NCBI GenBank assembly: GCA_009739215.1
Contig: VSJF01000005.1
Location: forward strand, 62,001 to 126,000
Source: Floccularia luteovirens
Lineage: Eukaryota > Basidiomycota > Agaricomycetes > Agaricales > Squamanitaceae
Length of the DNA stretch: 64,000 bases
Reading direction: 5' to 3'
Shown: positions 45,186-55,658 of the stretch, piece by piece
Position numbering within the stretch: position 1 is the first letter of the stretch
Layout: each line of letters begins with the position of its first letter
Position numbers and translations under genes: made by a program
Notes under the pieces: generated by a model
Told to the model about the DNA's origin: nothing
What the model saw: only the letters and a program-made list of their open reading frames with translations
Databases searched by the model: none

Positions 45186-46420
45186 ATGGTACACATACTA
45201 GATATCCGACATCCGACCGACAGTTTGATGAAGAAGCCTGATGAGCTGTTGTTTGACGATCTGTTGCATAGTGCATTGGGTTGGCTGGATAAACATAAAG
45301 TTGGTGGATCGCTACAGTGTCCTGATGAACTTATTTCGGTGAGTGCAGTGATTGATATGTGGAACTTTCTGATTTTTGATGCATTGTTGCAGAGCCCACG
45401 ATGAAGAAGGATCGCATTCCAAGCTTTGCGAAATAATCAGAGATGCCATCTACTTCCTCTATTCGTATAGTCCCATGATATGCCAAGCACACCTGTGCAG
45501 CTGTATCTCTGCCCTACCCTACCCCTATTCCCATCAAGACGCTCCTTTACCAGATATACGTTAGGGAGGTCATCGATAACAGGCTACAAGCACAAGTTTC
45601 ATCGAGGTTCATCCTCTTTACTTGGTGAACGGCATTCTGACGGTATTCACTGCGTTGCATACCCATCAAATGGCTCTCAACTCAGTGGTGCAATCGACGG
45701 AATGGTTTGTATATTTAGTTCATCAGATGAAGGGCCATTCAGATTTGGTTAGGGGTGCATTGTTCTATCCTGACGGACGGAAGGTTGCTAGCTGTGGTGA
45801 TGATATAGTGATTTGTATCTGGAGTGTTCAGCCTGGCCGATTACTCAACAAACTGATTGGTCACAACTACTACGTCGAGTGGGTCGGATTCTCTCGAGAT
45901 GGCTCAAAGCTCGTTGATCGCTCTGATTATAAAGAGATCACATGGAAGGGAGACATCATGCAAGAAAATCGAGATCTTTGATATAAAACTCGAACATCAA
46001 GTTACCGTGCTCAATGGTCACAAACACATTATCCAAGAAGTGCTCTCGACATCAAAGACAGAAACACTACTCTGGGACGCAAATCAAATGTCTCTGATTG
46101 CTGTCTTTGATGCAAGGGTCGATTCAACTCAATCTCTAAGATTTTCTGCAAATCGACTTCCTCTCGTTACGGATATCAATGATATAACTCTTCCTCACAC
46201 ATGGGATATCAATACACCAAACTGTAATCGAGTCAATAAACTCATTACATGTATAAATGTTCAGAGCGCAAATCCATATTTGGATCTTGGACGAGTTGTA
46301 ACTGGGACGGCTGGTGTTGATATCATCATGTGGGACATCGATTCTCTTCCAACACTCTCACCCAAAGACATCGATAATCTGAGTACTACCACTTTCCGAC
46401 ATCACTCACTAAGTGCTTAG
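45186..46420 (+). pseudogene. STAND (NACHT-WD40 type) protein remnant, copy 1
   Basis: Pieces in different frames resemble the end of the linker and the WD40 repeats of fungal NLR-like proteins: ELLFDDLLHSALGWLDKHK, KLCEIIRDAIYFLYSYSPM, AHLCSCISALP, ERHSDGIHCVAYPSNGSQLS, GAIDGMVCIFSSSDEG, GHSDLVRGALFYPDGRKVAS, CGDDIVICIWSVQPGRLLNK, LIGHNYYVEWVGFSRDGSK, then IKLEHQVTVLNGHKHII and MWDIDSLPTLSPKDIDN, ending at TAG (46418-46420). At least three frame changes occur. WD40 repeats (GH..V..V.F.PDG..LAS...D..I..W) are evident. The NACHT nucleotide-binding domain is not seen here, so the NLR link is inference. An incomplete second copy lies at 49350. Confidence 0.65.
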
Positions 46421-47146
46421 ACAATTGGAAATGCTTGCTAACTTCGTACCTGTTCCTGGGGCCATAGATATTTTAAGTTATGCGTACAAGTCTTAGCAAG
46501 CTACAACCACGTTACGAAGAAAGAAAAAGCTGATCCCGTTTAGTGGCCGAATAATTTGGAATTCCTAGTAAGTTTGTAAAAGGTTTTTCAGAATCCATTA
46601 GCGACAATTTTCGATGGGGGACGAGTCAACGTCATATGACGAAGTTATCCGCAGCTGCCAGCTTGGCCGAACAAACCTGCCACCCAGTTCTCCACCTTCC
46701 ATAAGTCACCAAAACGGGGCATAATCATCATAAATTACGGTACTGCTCCCGACAGCTTCAAGTTTGAGACACCATGCGTTTCCTTTCTTCCCGGAATTTT
46801 TTAGGGTGCATGCCGTGAAAAGAAATATATAGTAGGATAGGCATATTGTATTACAACACTCTTTTGTGTTCGTTATATGTATGTGCAAATATAGGCATTT
46901 TCAATTCTATCCCTCGTCCTTTTTCACGCACAAATTTTTTTTCTCTTAAAGGTTATGTATTGTGATTCGGTTTTTTAATCGGTGGCGTAACTTGTACAAA
47001 GTTCAAAGTTCAAGTTCTAACTACAAAAGGGAAAACAAAAATAGAGAGAGGGAAAAACAATTACGACACCAAGAAAAAAAAAATTAGGTGGACCTGAATG
47101 GGATTACTGATAAAATTTTTCTCAAAATGCATTGTTCTAGATCTAT
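45520..47146 (+). repeat. Duplicated WD40-remnant block, left copy
   Basis: Matches 49353-50968 in the same orientation over about 1.6 kb, coding remnant and flank alike. Shared strings include GGGAGGTCATCGATAACAGG, TTTACTTGGTGAACGGCATT, GAAATGCTTGCTAACTTCGT, CCAAAACGGGGCATAATCAT and GCATTGTTCTAGATCTATAA. The block contains STAND remnant copy 1. F-box segment D lies between the two copies. Confidence 0.8.
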
Positions 47147-47487
47147 AATTCTGATGGCATGACTCGGATTTCAAGTAAGTATACGGAAGAAGGCCGTTTT
47201 GTCACAGGCATTACTGTACATGTCAAAAGAAAAATTTGAGCACTGGGCTCTTGCTATCATCATATTTGCTGCTCGCTTCTCTTCAAGCCAGTAATTCCAT
47301 TATTCAGTATCACTTATTCATTTGTAAATCTCATTGTAGATGCATTTGTTATGTAAGATGAACAGAATAGTGAACATCCCGTATCCGCATGTGTTTCATT
47401 ACATAGCTTCCAGACAACGATTTCCCAACGTTATAAGTACATATTGAATACTTTGAATATTTATTTCTTCAGCGTTTCTTCACCTCG

Positions 47488-48729
47488 TCAAATTAACTCA
47501 ATTCGGGTCGCGAATTTGAAATCGATTGTTTTGCTCTTGGACAAATGAACTAGTTGCCTTTCTGGTAAGGCGTCCATTGCTTCCTTTAGTTCATCGCCAT
47601 CCGACCAGTAGACCCAGATGATGATGTCCAAGGAAACGTGCTTCAATTTCGACCACCCAGGCTTGGTGAGCACTTTGTCGAGCTTTCCCCAACCATCACC
47701 CGTCGAACACTCTGCATCTGTGGACACCTCAAGTGCAATTTTAATAGTTTCCACAACATTTCTGTCCGACATTGCCTCCAGTTCCTCACATAGGCCGAGC
47801 AAGGGATCAGAGGGTTCTCCTTCTTCAACCGTGACATTCAAGTCCAATGTCTTCAAAGTATGAGAGCTTGGCGCAGTCATTTTTGCAACATTTCTGAAAG
47901 GTATTTCGGGACCAACTGGTGACAGGGATTAGGTTGTACGTAGTAGCTAACATCCTGACGTACCAAAGAGCACGAGAACTTCAAGGTGCTCAACGCCCTT
48001 TAGCACACGTTCTGTGACAGAAACATCTTCGTCCTTTTCGTATCTTGCATTGAGCTTCTTGAGAGTAGTGAAATCTAAAGCTGGATTTCCATTAGCAAGT
48101 TTGGCATCCAAGATCTTGTGTGTTGTTGGAGCAGACCAAATTCCAACAATATACTCCTGGAGCCTTGGACCTTTCGACACAACGGCGGGAGGGTCAATCT
48201 CCGCCATATCGACCTTTTCGACATCTAGACTGATGAGATTGGCACAGGGAGCAATGACAGAAACTGGAAAGTTTTGGAACCATAGGATTTTGAGATGGGT
48301 GAGAGTTGGTAAGTGCATGAGATGAAAAAGTGCCTTTCGCATTCCTTCGGGCATCTTTAACCAGTCGATTTTTTCTACACCGTGCGACCAAATGAAAAGG
48401 GATTCCAGTTTTGTAATCTTTTGCAGCAAGCTAGGAAGACTTGGGTGCTGAAGGTCGTGATCCGTTAGTCGAAAATTGAATTTGCGGATGTAGTTGGGGA
48501 GATCGGGGTCTCTGCTAGAGAGCAGGTGTACAAGGTTGTGCGTCATCGGCGAGAGTCTTTCCCCAGAGAATGTATTAATTTCGATGTTGGAAAAAATGTG
48601 TTTGCGACAGAGAGGGACGAAGGCTCGAGATGCCAAAGAAAATGATTTTATGGTATTCATATCCTGCTCATCACCGAGAGCGTCGACGATGATTCCGGCG
48701 ACGTCGAGTAGAAGGGCGGGACTTGACAT
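47488..48729 (-). CDS. F-box-like protein, copy D (the only open copy)
   Basis: Predicted 397 residues from two exons: 48729-47964 and 47915-47488, with a 48-nt intron at 47916-47963 (gtacgt..caccag). It starts MSSPALLLDVAGIIVDALGD; SFSLASRAFVPLCRKHIF is a degenerate F-box-like motif. It continues LPTLTHLKILWFQNFPVSVI, CANLISLDVEKVDMAEIDPP and GVEHLEVLVLFVGPEIPFRN, with alternating LxxLxxLxI segments that suggest a leucine-rich fold, and the acidic second exon LDLNVTVEEGEPSDPLLGLC. The stop is TAA at 47488-47490. If functional it would be a substrate adaptor of an SCF ubiquitin ligase, as inferred for similar agaric proteins. Copies A, B and C share about the same length but are broken. Confidence 0.65.
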
Positions 48730-48789
48730 GGGCGTTACAGTTGCAGGATTTTGGTACTGTGGTTGTAAGGCAAGGGAAAGCGAGTCACG

Positions 48790-49038
48790 ATGCTAGAGAC
48801 CGACGATTATGAACAGTCCAGGAATCGCTATCTCCTTTTAATGGGAAGCACTGCCTCAGCGCTCAGCTCTCATCAGCAAGCAAGAATTCTTGAGAGTGGT
48901 GAAGATATAAAACCTGACAGTCTCTATCTTCGACAGATACCATCTTTTTCGTTGATGGAACATGAAGCCAATGATGACGCTCCAATTCAAGTTGAATTGT
49001 TGAATCGTTACCCGGATTTGGAGATTCGTCGCAGCTAG
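48790..49038 (+). other. Small divergent open frame upstream of F-box copy D
   Basis: It begins 61 bp from the F-box start, divergent, and reads MLETDDYEQSRNRYLLLMGS..ILESGEDIKPDSLYLRQIP and HEANDDAPIQVELLNRYPDL. The same small frame, with SRNRYLL, ARILESGDDIKPDSLYPRQI and QVEMLNRHPDLEIRRS, stays open beside copy A on the minus strand (26401-26650); beside copy C it is disrupted by TAA. Such conservation may reflect recent duplication rather than coding. No family was recognised. Confidence 0.3.
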
Positions 49039-49349
49039 GAGATGACCAAAGAGAAGAGGCTTATGGCTGTGTACACTCAAGCTAGCATGCGTCGTCCAAT
49101 AAGGGGGTAATTGATGTTGGCAACAAAAATATTGAGGCCTGTCATTATGGGGGTTGCTTTGGCACATTTATTATAAAACTTGGAAATTGAAACGGTTCTT
49201 TTGGCATCTCCGCCTAGAAAAAACATAAGTACAAGGCAAAAGTGGATTGGGATAGACCCAAAATAGTCTCCTGAAAGTCCTTCAATGTATAGAAGGTATC
49301 GCCAATACGTCCACCTCGCCCGCTACTCCTAGAGGTAAAACAGCTTTTA

Positions 49350-50275
49350 CATCTACCCATATTCCCATCCAAGGCGCTCCTTTACCAGACATACATCAGG
49401 GAGGTCATCGATAACAGGCAGGAAGCACAAGTTTCATCGAGGTTGGTCCTCTTTACTTGGTGAACGGCATTGTGGCGGCATTCACTGCCTTGCATATTCA
49501 CCAAATGGTTCTCAGCTTCTCAATGGTGGAATCGATGGAGTTGTTTGTATATTTCGTTTATCAGATGAAGGGCCATTCAGAATTGGTTAGGTGTGCATTG
49601 TTCTGTCCTGACGGACGGAAGGTCGCTAGCTGTGGTGATGATATAATGATTTGTATCTGGAGTGTTCAACCTGGCCAACTACTCGACAAACTAATAGGTC
49701 ACAACCACTATGTCAAAAAAAAAAAAGTGGGTCGAATTCTCTCGAGACGATTCAAAGCTTGTCGATCGCTCTGATTATGAAGAGATCATATGGAAGAGGG
49801 ACGCCGTTGATATCATGCAAGAAAACCGAGATCTTTGATATAAAACTCGAACATCAAGCTACCGTGCTCGATGGTCACAAACACATTGTCAAGAAGTGCT
49901 CTCGACATCAAAGACAGAGACACCGTTCTGGGGCGCAAAGCAGATTTCTCTGGTTGTTATCTTCGACGCAAGGGTCGATTCAACTCAATCTCTAAGATTT
50001 TCTGCAAATCGACTTCCTCTCGTTACGGATATCAATGATATAACTCTTCCTCACACATGGGATACAATACACCAAACTATAATCGAGTCAATAAACTCAT
50101 TACATGTATAAATGTTCAGAGCGCAGATGTACATTTGGACCTCGGACGTTTTGTAGCTGGGACAGCTGGTGATAATATCATCATGTGGGACATCGATTCT
50201 TTTCCAACACTCTCACCCAAAGACATTGATAATCTGGGTACTACCACTTTCCGACGTCACCCACTAAGTGCTTAG
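49350..50275 (+). pseudogene. STAND/WD40 protein remnant, copy 2
   Basis: A second, shorter copy of the remnant at 45186-46420, lacking the linker part. It shows GHSELVRCALFCPDGRKVAS, CGDDIMICIWSVQPGQLLDK, LIGHNHYV, an A-run (ccaaaaaaaaaaag-like, about 49714-49725) that breaks the frame, then IKLEHQATVLDGHKHIV, VDSTQSLRFSANRLPLVTD and MWDIDSFPTLSPKDIDN, with TAG at 50273-50275. Several frame breaks exclude a working product. Confidence 0.65.
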
Positions 50276-50968
50276 ACCATTGGAAATGCTTGCTAACTTC
50301 GTACCTGTTCCTGGGGTGGTGGATATTTTAAGTTACGCGTACAGGTCCTCGCGGGCGACAGCCGCGTTACCAAGAAACAAAAAATAATGGCCGAATAATT
50401 CAAAGGTCCTAGTAAGTTTGTAAAAAGTTTTCCAGAATCCGTCAACGAAAATTATGGGGACGAGTTAATGTCTTATGACGAGAGTGGGTTCGCAGCTGCC
50501 AGCTGGGCCGAACAAACCTGCCACCCAGTTCTCCTCCCATAAGTCACCAAAACGGGGCATAATCATGATATATTACGGTATTGCTCCTGACAGCTTTCAA
50601 GTTTGAGCCACTGTGCGTTTCCTTTCTTCCCGGATTTTGTTTAGGGTGCATGCCGTGAAAGAAATATGAAGTATGATAGGCGTATTGTATTACAATACTC
50701 TTTTGTGTTTGTTGTATGTATAGGCATTTTCAATTCTATCCCTCATTCTTTAAATTCAAGCACAAATTTTTTAAATCTCTTATTGCGGTTCGGTTTTTTA
50801 ATCGGTGGCGTAACTTGTTCAAAATTCAAAGTTCAAGTACTAACTACAAAAGGGAAAACAGAAACAGAAAAAAGGAAATACAGTTACGCCACCAAGAAAA
50901 AAAAATTAAGTGATCCTGAATGGTTTAAATTTTTCTCAAAATGCATTGTTCTAGATCTATAATTCCTT
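49353..50968 (+). repeat. Duplicated WD40-remnant block, right copy
   Basis: Partner of 45520-47146. At its right edge (about 50975-50998) stands TTCCGTATACTTACTTGAAATC, the inverse of the sequence that opens F-box segment D at 47163-47185, so short F-box-segment ends lie at both borders of the block. Confidence 0.7.
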
Positions 50969-51456
50969 TGAGTTCCGTATACTTACTTGAAATCCCGACC
51001 CATCGCGGCCGATTTTCTATTTTTATGCAACGATAATCCGCCACCAGCTTTTCGTTTTTGCGTGGATACCGCAACTGAGAAAAACAAAAAATGATCACTA
51101 TCAATCAAAACGGCTTATAACGGAAGTTATGAGAAGATTTTAAGAAGAATGTTGTCTAGGATGTTCATTTTTGTTAGGTTCCTACACAAACATAGACTCG
51201 ATGATCCTTTCCATCATCAACTTTCTATCTTTGATTAATCAAATTTCCCAAAAAGAAACCATTCATGATCCAACCGAACTGTATCATACAATTGCTCGGA
51301 AAACAATGAATCAGAGAATTTTATGATTTATCAACAACAAAAAAACTGGAACAAAAATCCGAGTTCCATTAAAGAAAAAAAAAGAATTAAAAACCATACC
51401 GCTAGTTATTTGGGGGGGTGGGGGTATTACTAAATTAACAACAGGTAAATACAAAC

Positions 51457-53735
51457 TTAGATCATATCGCCATTTCTCAAATGTTGGCGTAAAATTGATT
51501 CACGGACTATAATTAAGATGAGTTTTTTTTTACTTTGTCAACTGAAGGGATAATATCCAAATAAACTAACCTCCCACAAGGAGCACAGTCATTGAATTAA
51601 TGTCCTGAAAAACAACGTTTAAAACATTTATCAAAAAGAATTGAAAATTGAGAAAAGGACTTACAATCGCTGATGTCTCGTAACACATAAATGGTCTCGG
51701 CACCGTTGAATATTTTTTCTGTTAGGAGGGCAATCAGCTTTTTGAACAGGAGTGCACCATAGATAATCTGTACTGACATGATACACACGGAATTTATCAC
51801 GGAAATCTATAACAAAGTGTAAACTCAATGAGATGAATATAAGAAAATGTGTAGCCGTACATTTGGTTACATGCTGAATATCATTAGGTTGGTCCCCATA
51901 ACTAGGGACATATCTTTTGACATAGACACTAGCTGCCAACGTCTCGCTCAAGACATCTTTCTACATTCCATTATCAGCTTAACGCTTTGCTAAAGAATTG
52001 TATTTCTTACCTTGTTAAAGAAGAGTATCAAGCTTGCATTGGCAAGGAGTTTGCTACTGCATATCTCACGCCATAGGGAAAGGCTATCCTCCTAAGTATA
52101 GCATATACAATCAAGGGGGGAACCTCCAATAGTCAGCAAGGTTTTTGTTCACTTACCAATCTGTTAACCCTAGGATCCTCCTCTAAGGTTTGATTAAACG
52201 CAAGGGGAGCAAGAAACAAAATTGCTTGAACTAGTGATCAAGTTGAAACTCAAAGATAAGCCAATCTGTCGGAAAACAAGTGTGTCATATTTACCGTCAT
52301 CGAAGTATGGGACCCACGATGCTCGCTATGTGATAAGTATAAGTATAAGAATCATGTTCACCGTTTATGTAAAGTTTGGTTACTTGCCTGACTCCTGGTT
52401 CCACCGACATCTGTGATGTAAAATTCTGGATGTGTCCCCGTACCTTATCCAGATAGTCAGCAAGGATGACACAACAGCCCGCATATTTGGTTTATCATCA
52501 CCTTTCTCCAAAACAAAATGATGTTCTTCAATCCCTACCGTGCGTATGCGTGCTCTAATGATATCCACTGTTATGGTTAATCAAAAACCTGTATGTTCTT
52601 TTGACGGAAGAAGATCGTACAATCTGTGGGTTCGTAATCCAGGGTTGCGATCCGTGAGACATCGTTTAGAAAACTAGACCTAAAATTAACAAATGGACTG
52701 ATCAGTGATAGGACGGGAAAAAAAACTCACAAGCCAGCTGTTTGTTCTAGCCGAACGCCGCGACGTTGAAGCACCTCTTGGACTGCCGAATCTTCCCACA
52801 AAGCGATAATTTCTTCCTTCTGCCTGCTAAGCATAGTTGTCGGATCAAGTTCACTATTTGGCATCATTGTTCTCGACCGCCGATGGGAGCTCTCTCCATC
52901 CTGGGAGCGACTTCTTTCCCGTCTGGAGTTTTGTAAGAGTGATTTCCAACCACTACCCGCTCTCACGCATACATCTCGGATCTCTTTGTTCTCCGGACAT
53001 AACAGTTTCATGAGATTCGTCTGAATGATGAACAGTGGTGAAAGACCCAAACGTGTTCTGCGGAAGTTACGAATGGAAGCAGCAAGTGGTGCATTTGCTG
53101 ATGTGGGAGATGAGTCACCCGCTGATTCCCACTCGTCTGTGAGGACTTCCAGTATGGTCTTCACTGAGCTGGAAATGATCATGACAGTCAATATAGACAA
53201 AATGATAGAACTTTGATAAACAAACATTATCAAGTTGAGTTGAACAATAGTTTTCCATGCTGAACGTTCAGCGTCAAATCGTTTCTGCGCAAACGCAAGT
53301 TGAAAATCTTTGGGCCATGTTCAATCAAAGGTTAGGGAGAGGGAGCAAAACAAACGGACTTTTCAGAACTGAACTCTGTAATGATAAACGTTTTAGTGTG
53401 TCAATTCACGCATGATTCATTGAAAAAAAGACAAACTTTTCCTGACTCGGACTGGCCTAGCAGAATGTATGTTTAGACCATTGCTAAGAGAGAAGGGCTC
53501 GAACAGAGAGCACACCTAGTAGGAGAATTTTGACTGCTTTCTTTTTCTTTTCTAGCAATTTCTTAGTCTCCAAGAGTATGTCATCTATTTCCTTAGAGGT
53601 TTTCTGGGCTTCTTCGAGCATCCTGAGTCTTAGTTGAGCTTGCTCTTCGGTCTCTCCTGGGAAAGACCCAGTCCAGCGAGCAGAAGAATAGGGGTTGGGT
53701 GGTTGTTGAGAGGACTGTGAAGAGGGACTTGGCAT
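51457..53735 (-). CDS. Heterotrimeric G-protein alpha subunit, divergent agaric type
   Basis: A membrane-associated GTP switch acting downstream of GPCRs. The start MPSPSSQSSQQPPNPYSSAR lacks the Met-Gly myristoylation site. A coiled coil EIDDILLETKKLLEKKKKAV follows, then the P-loop GQSESGKSSVLKNFQLAFAQ assembled across three introns. The helical domain is large and Ser/Arg-rich. Switch I is IIRARIRTVGIEEHHF (Arg kept) and switch II EFYITDVGGTRSQ, where the usual catalytic Gln of DVGGQ is Thr. Then come SWVPYFDD, ILFLAPLAFNQTLEEDPRVN, the NKKD box ASLILFFNKKDVLSETLAA, YFRDKFRVYH and the guanine-contact block ETSAIDINSMT. A last intron joins VLLVG to VRESILRQHLRNGDMI (TAA at 51457-51459). No pertussis-toxin Cys is present at the end. 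Confidence 0.9.
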
Positions 53736-54080
53736 GTGGTGTGTAGCAAAGGAGTGAATAACGCCAGCGTTTGGCGTAGAAAGGGAGAGAAGGGGAAAGA
53801 GGAGAGATTATAAATGAACCAAATGGGAAAAGCAAGCCATTGCAAAGACACCGATAAGTAGATTAGCACAGTCAGTATTCATCTTAAAGGCCCGCAAACA
53901 TCGCCACTTTACCACATTTGTGGTTTGTGGTTGCCAGGCACAGAGTAGATATCTATACAGTGAAACTCTTTACTTTTACTCCTTAAATGGTAGTTACATC
54001 TCATTTTATTTCAACTTCCCCGTTCACTGCACCCGTCCTTAATTCTTCGGTATTAACAACCGAGGTATCATCATACCAAT

Positions 54081-55349
54081 CTACAACCAACTTTGTTTAA
54101 CAATCCTCTCCAGCTCCGTAATGTACTTATCACTTACCACATAGTTTGGCATGTCGACCTTCAAGCGCCAAGAATCAGTTTTTTTTTCTTTCAAGGAAGG
54201 TCCGAAAGGACTTACCACCTCGTGCATTTTCAAATCTCCTGCAACACTGCACAGCATGTACGCTTCAACCCGGTCCATCTTGTGTTCTGCGCATAGGTAA
54301 TTGATCATATTCCGAATGGCAGATCGCGTGGCCTCTCTCATATCCGAGTCAACTCCTGTTGTACAATAATATTCACCATCATGATCCCCAGACTTTTGCG
54401 TCTGAAAATGGGGCGTCTTTGTATACGGCCGGTCCTTTCGGACGGTAAGACGAACTGATACTTTCACCTGAGTTTCGATTGCTGTTCCTAAATTTGTGGA
54501 GTAGCGCGCGCATTAAGGGTTAAACATGTCAAAAAAAACCTAAGCGATTGACATACCGCACACCTCTGTTGAATTGAAAAATTGACAAGTTGTTACTATA
54601 CAGTGTCATCCAATCACTCACCTCCATCCCCTTGCGCGGCATGTCCGTCCTGCAACGAGGCAGATCATAAAACAAATTCGTTACCAACCATCATCTGGAT
54701 TCGGAAACACTCACCCCGCAAGAAAACAGGGCCCCTTCGACTTCCACTGGCAAAAAGAGAGTTGCCCCAGCACACACGTGTTTGGTATCTATATTCCCAC
54801 CAGTTGGGTAAGGTGGAATCACTGAATGTGCACCATTCTTTCCCGGAGCTACTCCCATCTCCCCCGCAAAGGGTCTCATAGGAACCTTCACCCCTCCGTT
54901 CCCTTCCATGTATGCAAACCCGCTCTCCTTATCCAACACCCACTTTCTCATCGCCGGCATCTGAAACTCATCGCTCAGTATCCCAAACCCCGGAATGACC
55001 GCGGTCCATCCCCAATCCGATGTCTCCACGGATAAAACGTCGACTTGCAGGGTATCACCAGGCATTGCACCGTGTACGTACACCGGCCCATGTACTTGAT
55101 CAAGTTTCGAGAAATCAATCGACGAGAGTTCTGTAGTCTTTCCGTCCTTCGTAATCTGTCCATTTGATGCGTCGAGGCAATCAAAGTTGACAGTGTCTCC
55201 GGATTGTACATGTATCACCGGTGGAATACTGGATAAAAAATCAGTCAGAGTAAGACCATCGACCCTGAAGAAGGTTGATTTGAAACGAGGCGACACCTGT
55301 TATCCCAAGCGAGATGGCACTGCGCACGTCGAATGGAATGGATCGACAT
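54081..55349 (-). CDS. Acetamidase/formamidase family protein
   Basis: Hydrolyses acetamide or formamide to the acid and ammonia; a nitrogen-scavenging enzyme of the cytosol. The start at 55349 gives MSIHSIRRAQCHLAWDN, spliced to SIPPVIHVQSGDTVNFDCLD. Then come DFSKLDQVHGPVYVHGAMPG, DTLQVDVLSVETSDWGWTAV, IPGFGILSDEF, KVPMRPFAGEMGVAP, PTGGNIDTKHVCAGATLFLP, VEVEGALFSCGDGHAAQGDG, EVCGTAIETQVKVSVRLTV, DMREATRSAIRNMINYLCAE, EAYMLCSVAGDLKMHEVVDM, PNYVVS and ITELERIVKQSWL (TAG at 54081-54083). Family hallmarks (H-AMPGD, GG-N-DTK, GD-HA-QG-GE) are all present, and length matches the family at roughly 400 residues. Introns are about 50-80 nt. Confidence 0.93.
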
Positions 55350-55658
55350 TGAATGACGGTTAATGTTAGAAGTCAGTGTGATGGACACCACGAGAAGAAT
55401 TCCATTGAGTTTATATAAAGGCGCGGTAAAAGAGATTGGCTATCCGCAATATCTACACAAAAATAAAACATAGTATCCATGAGTGCTCGACTATCCCAAA
55501 TGCACCGAGGCATTCAATCATAAGTACAGTACAGATAGTAACCTATCACCGGTCTAGATGGAAATAATATGAAACATTAGTCCTCACAAAATTAAATATG
55601 CAATATCCATAATCCCCGCAACACCGGTAAATCCTAAACATCGAAGCAACGCACTTGT

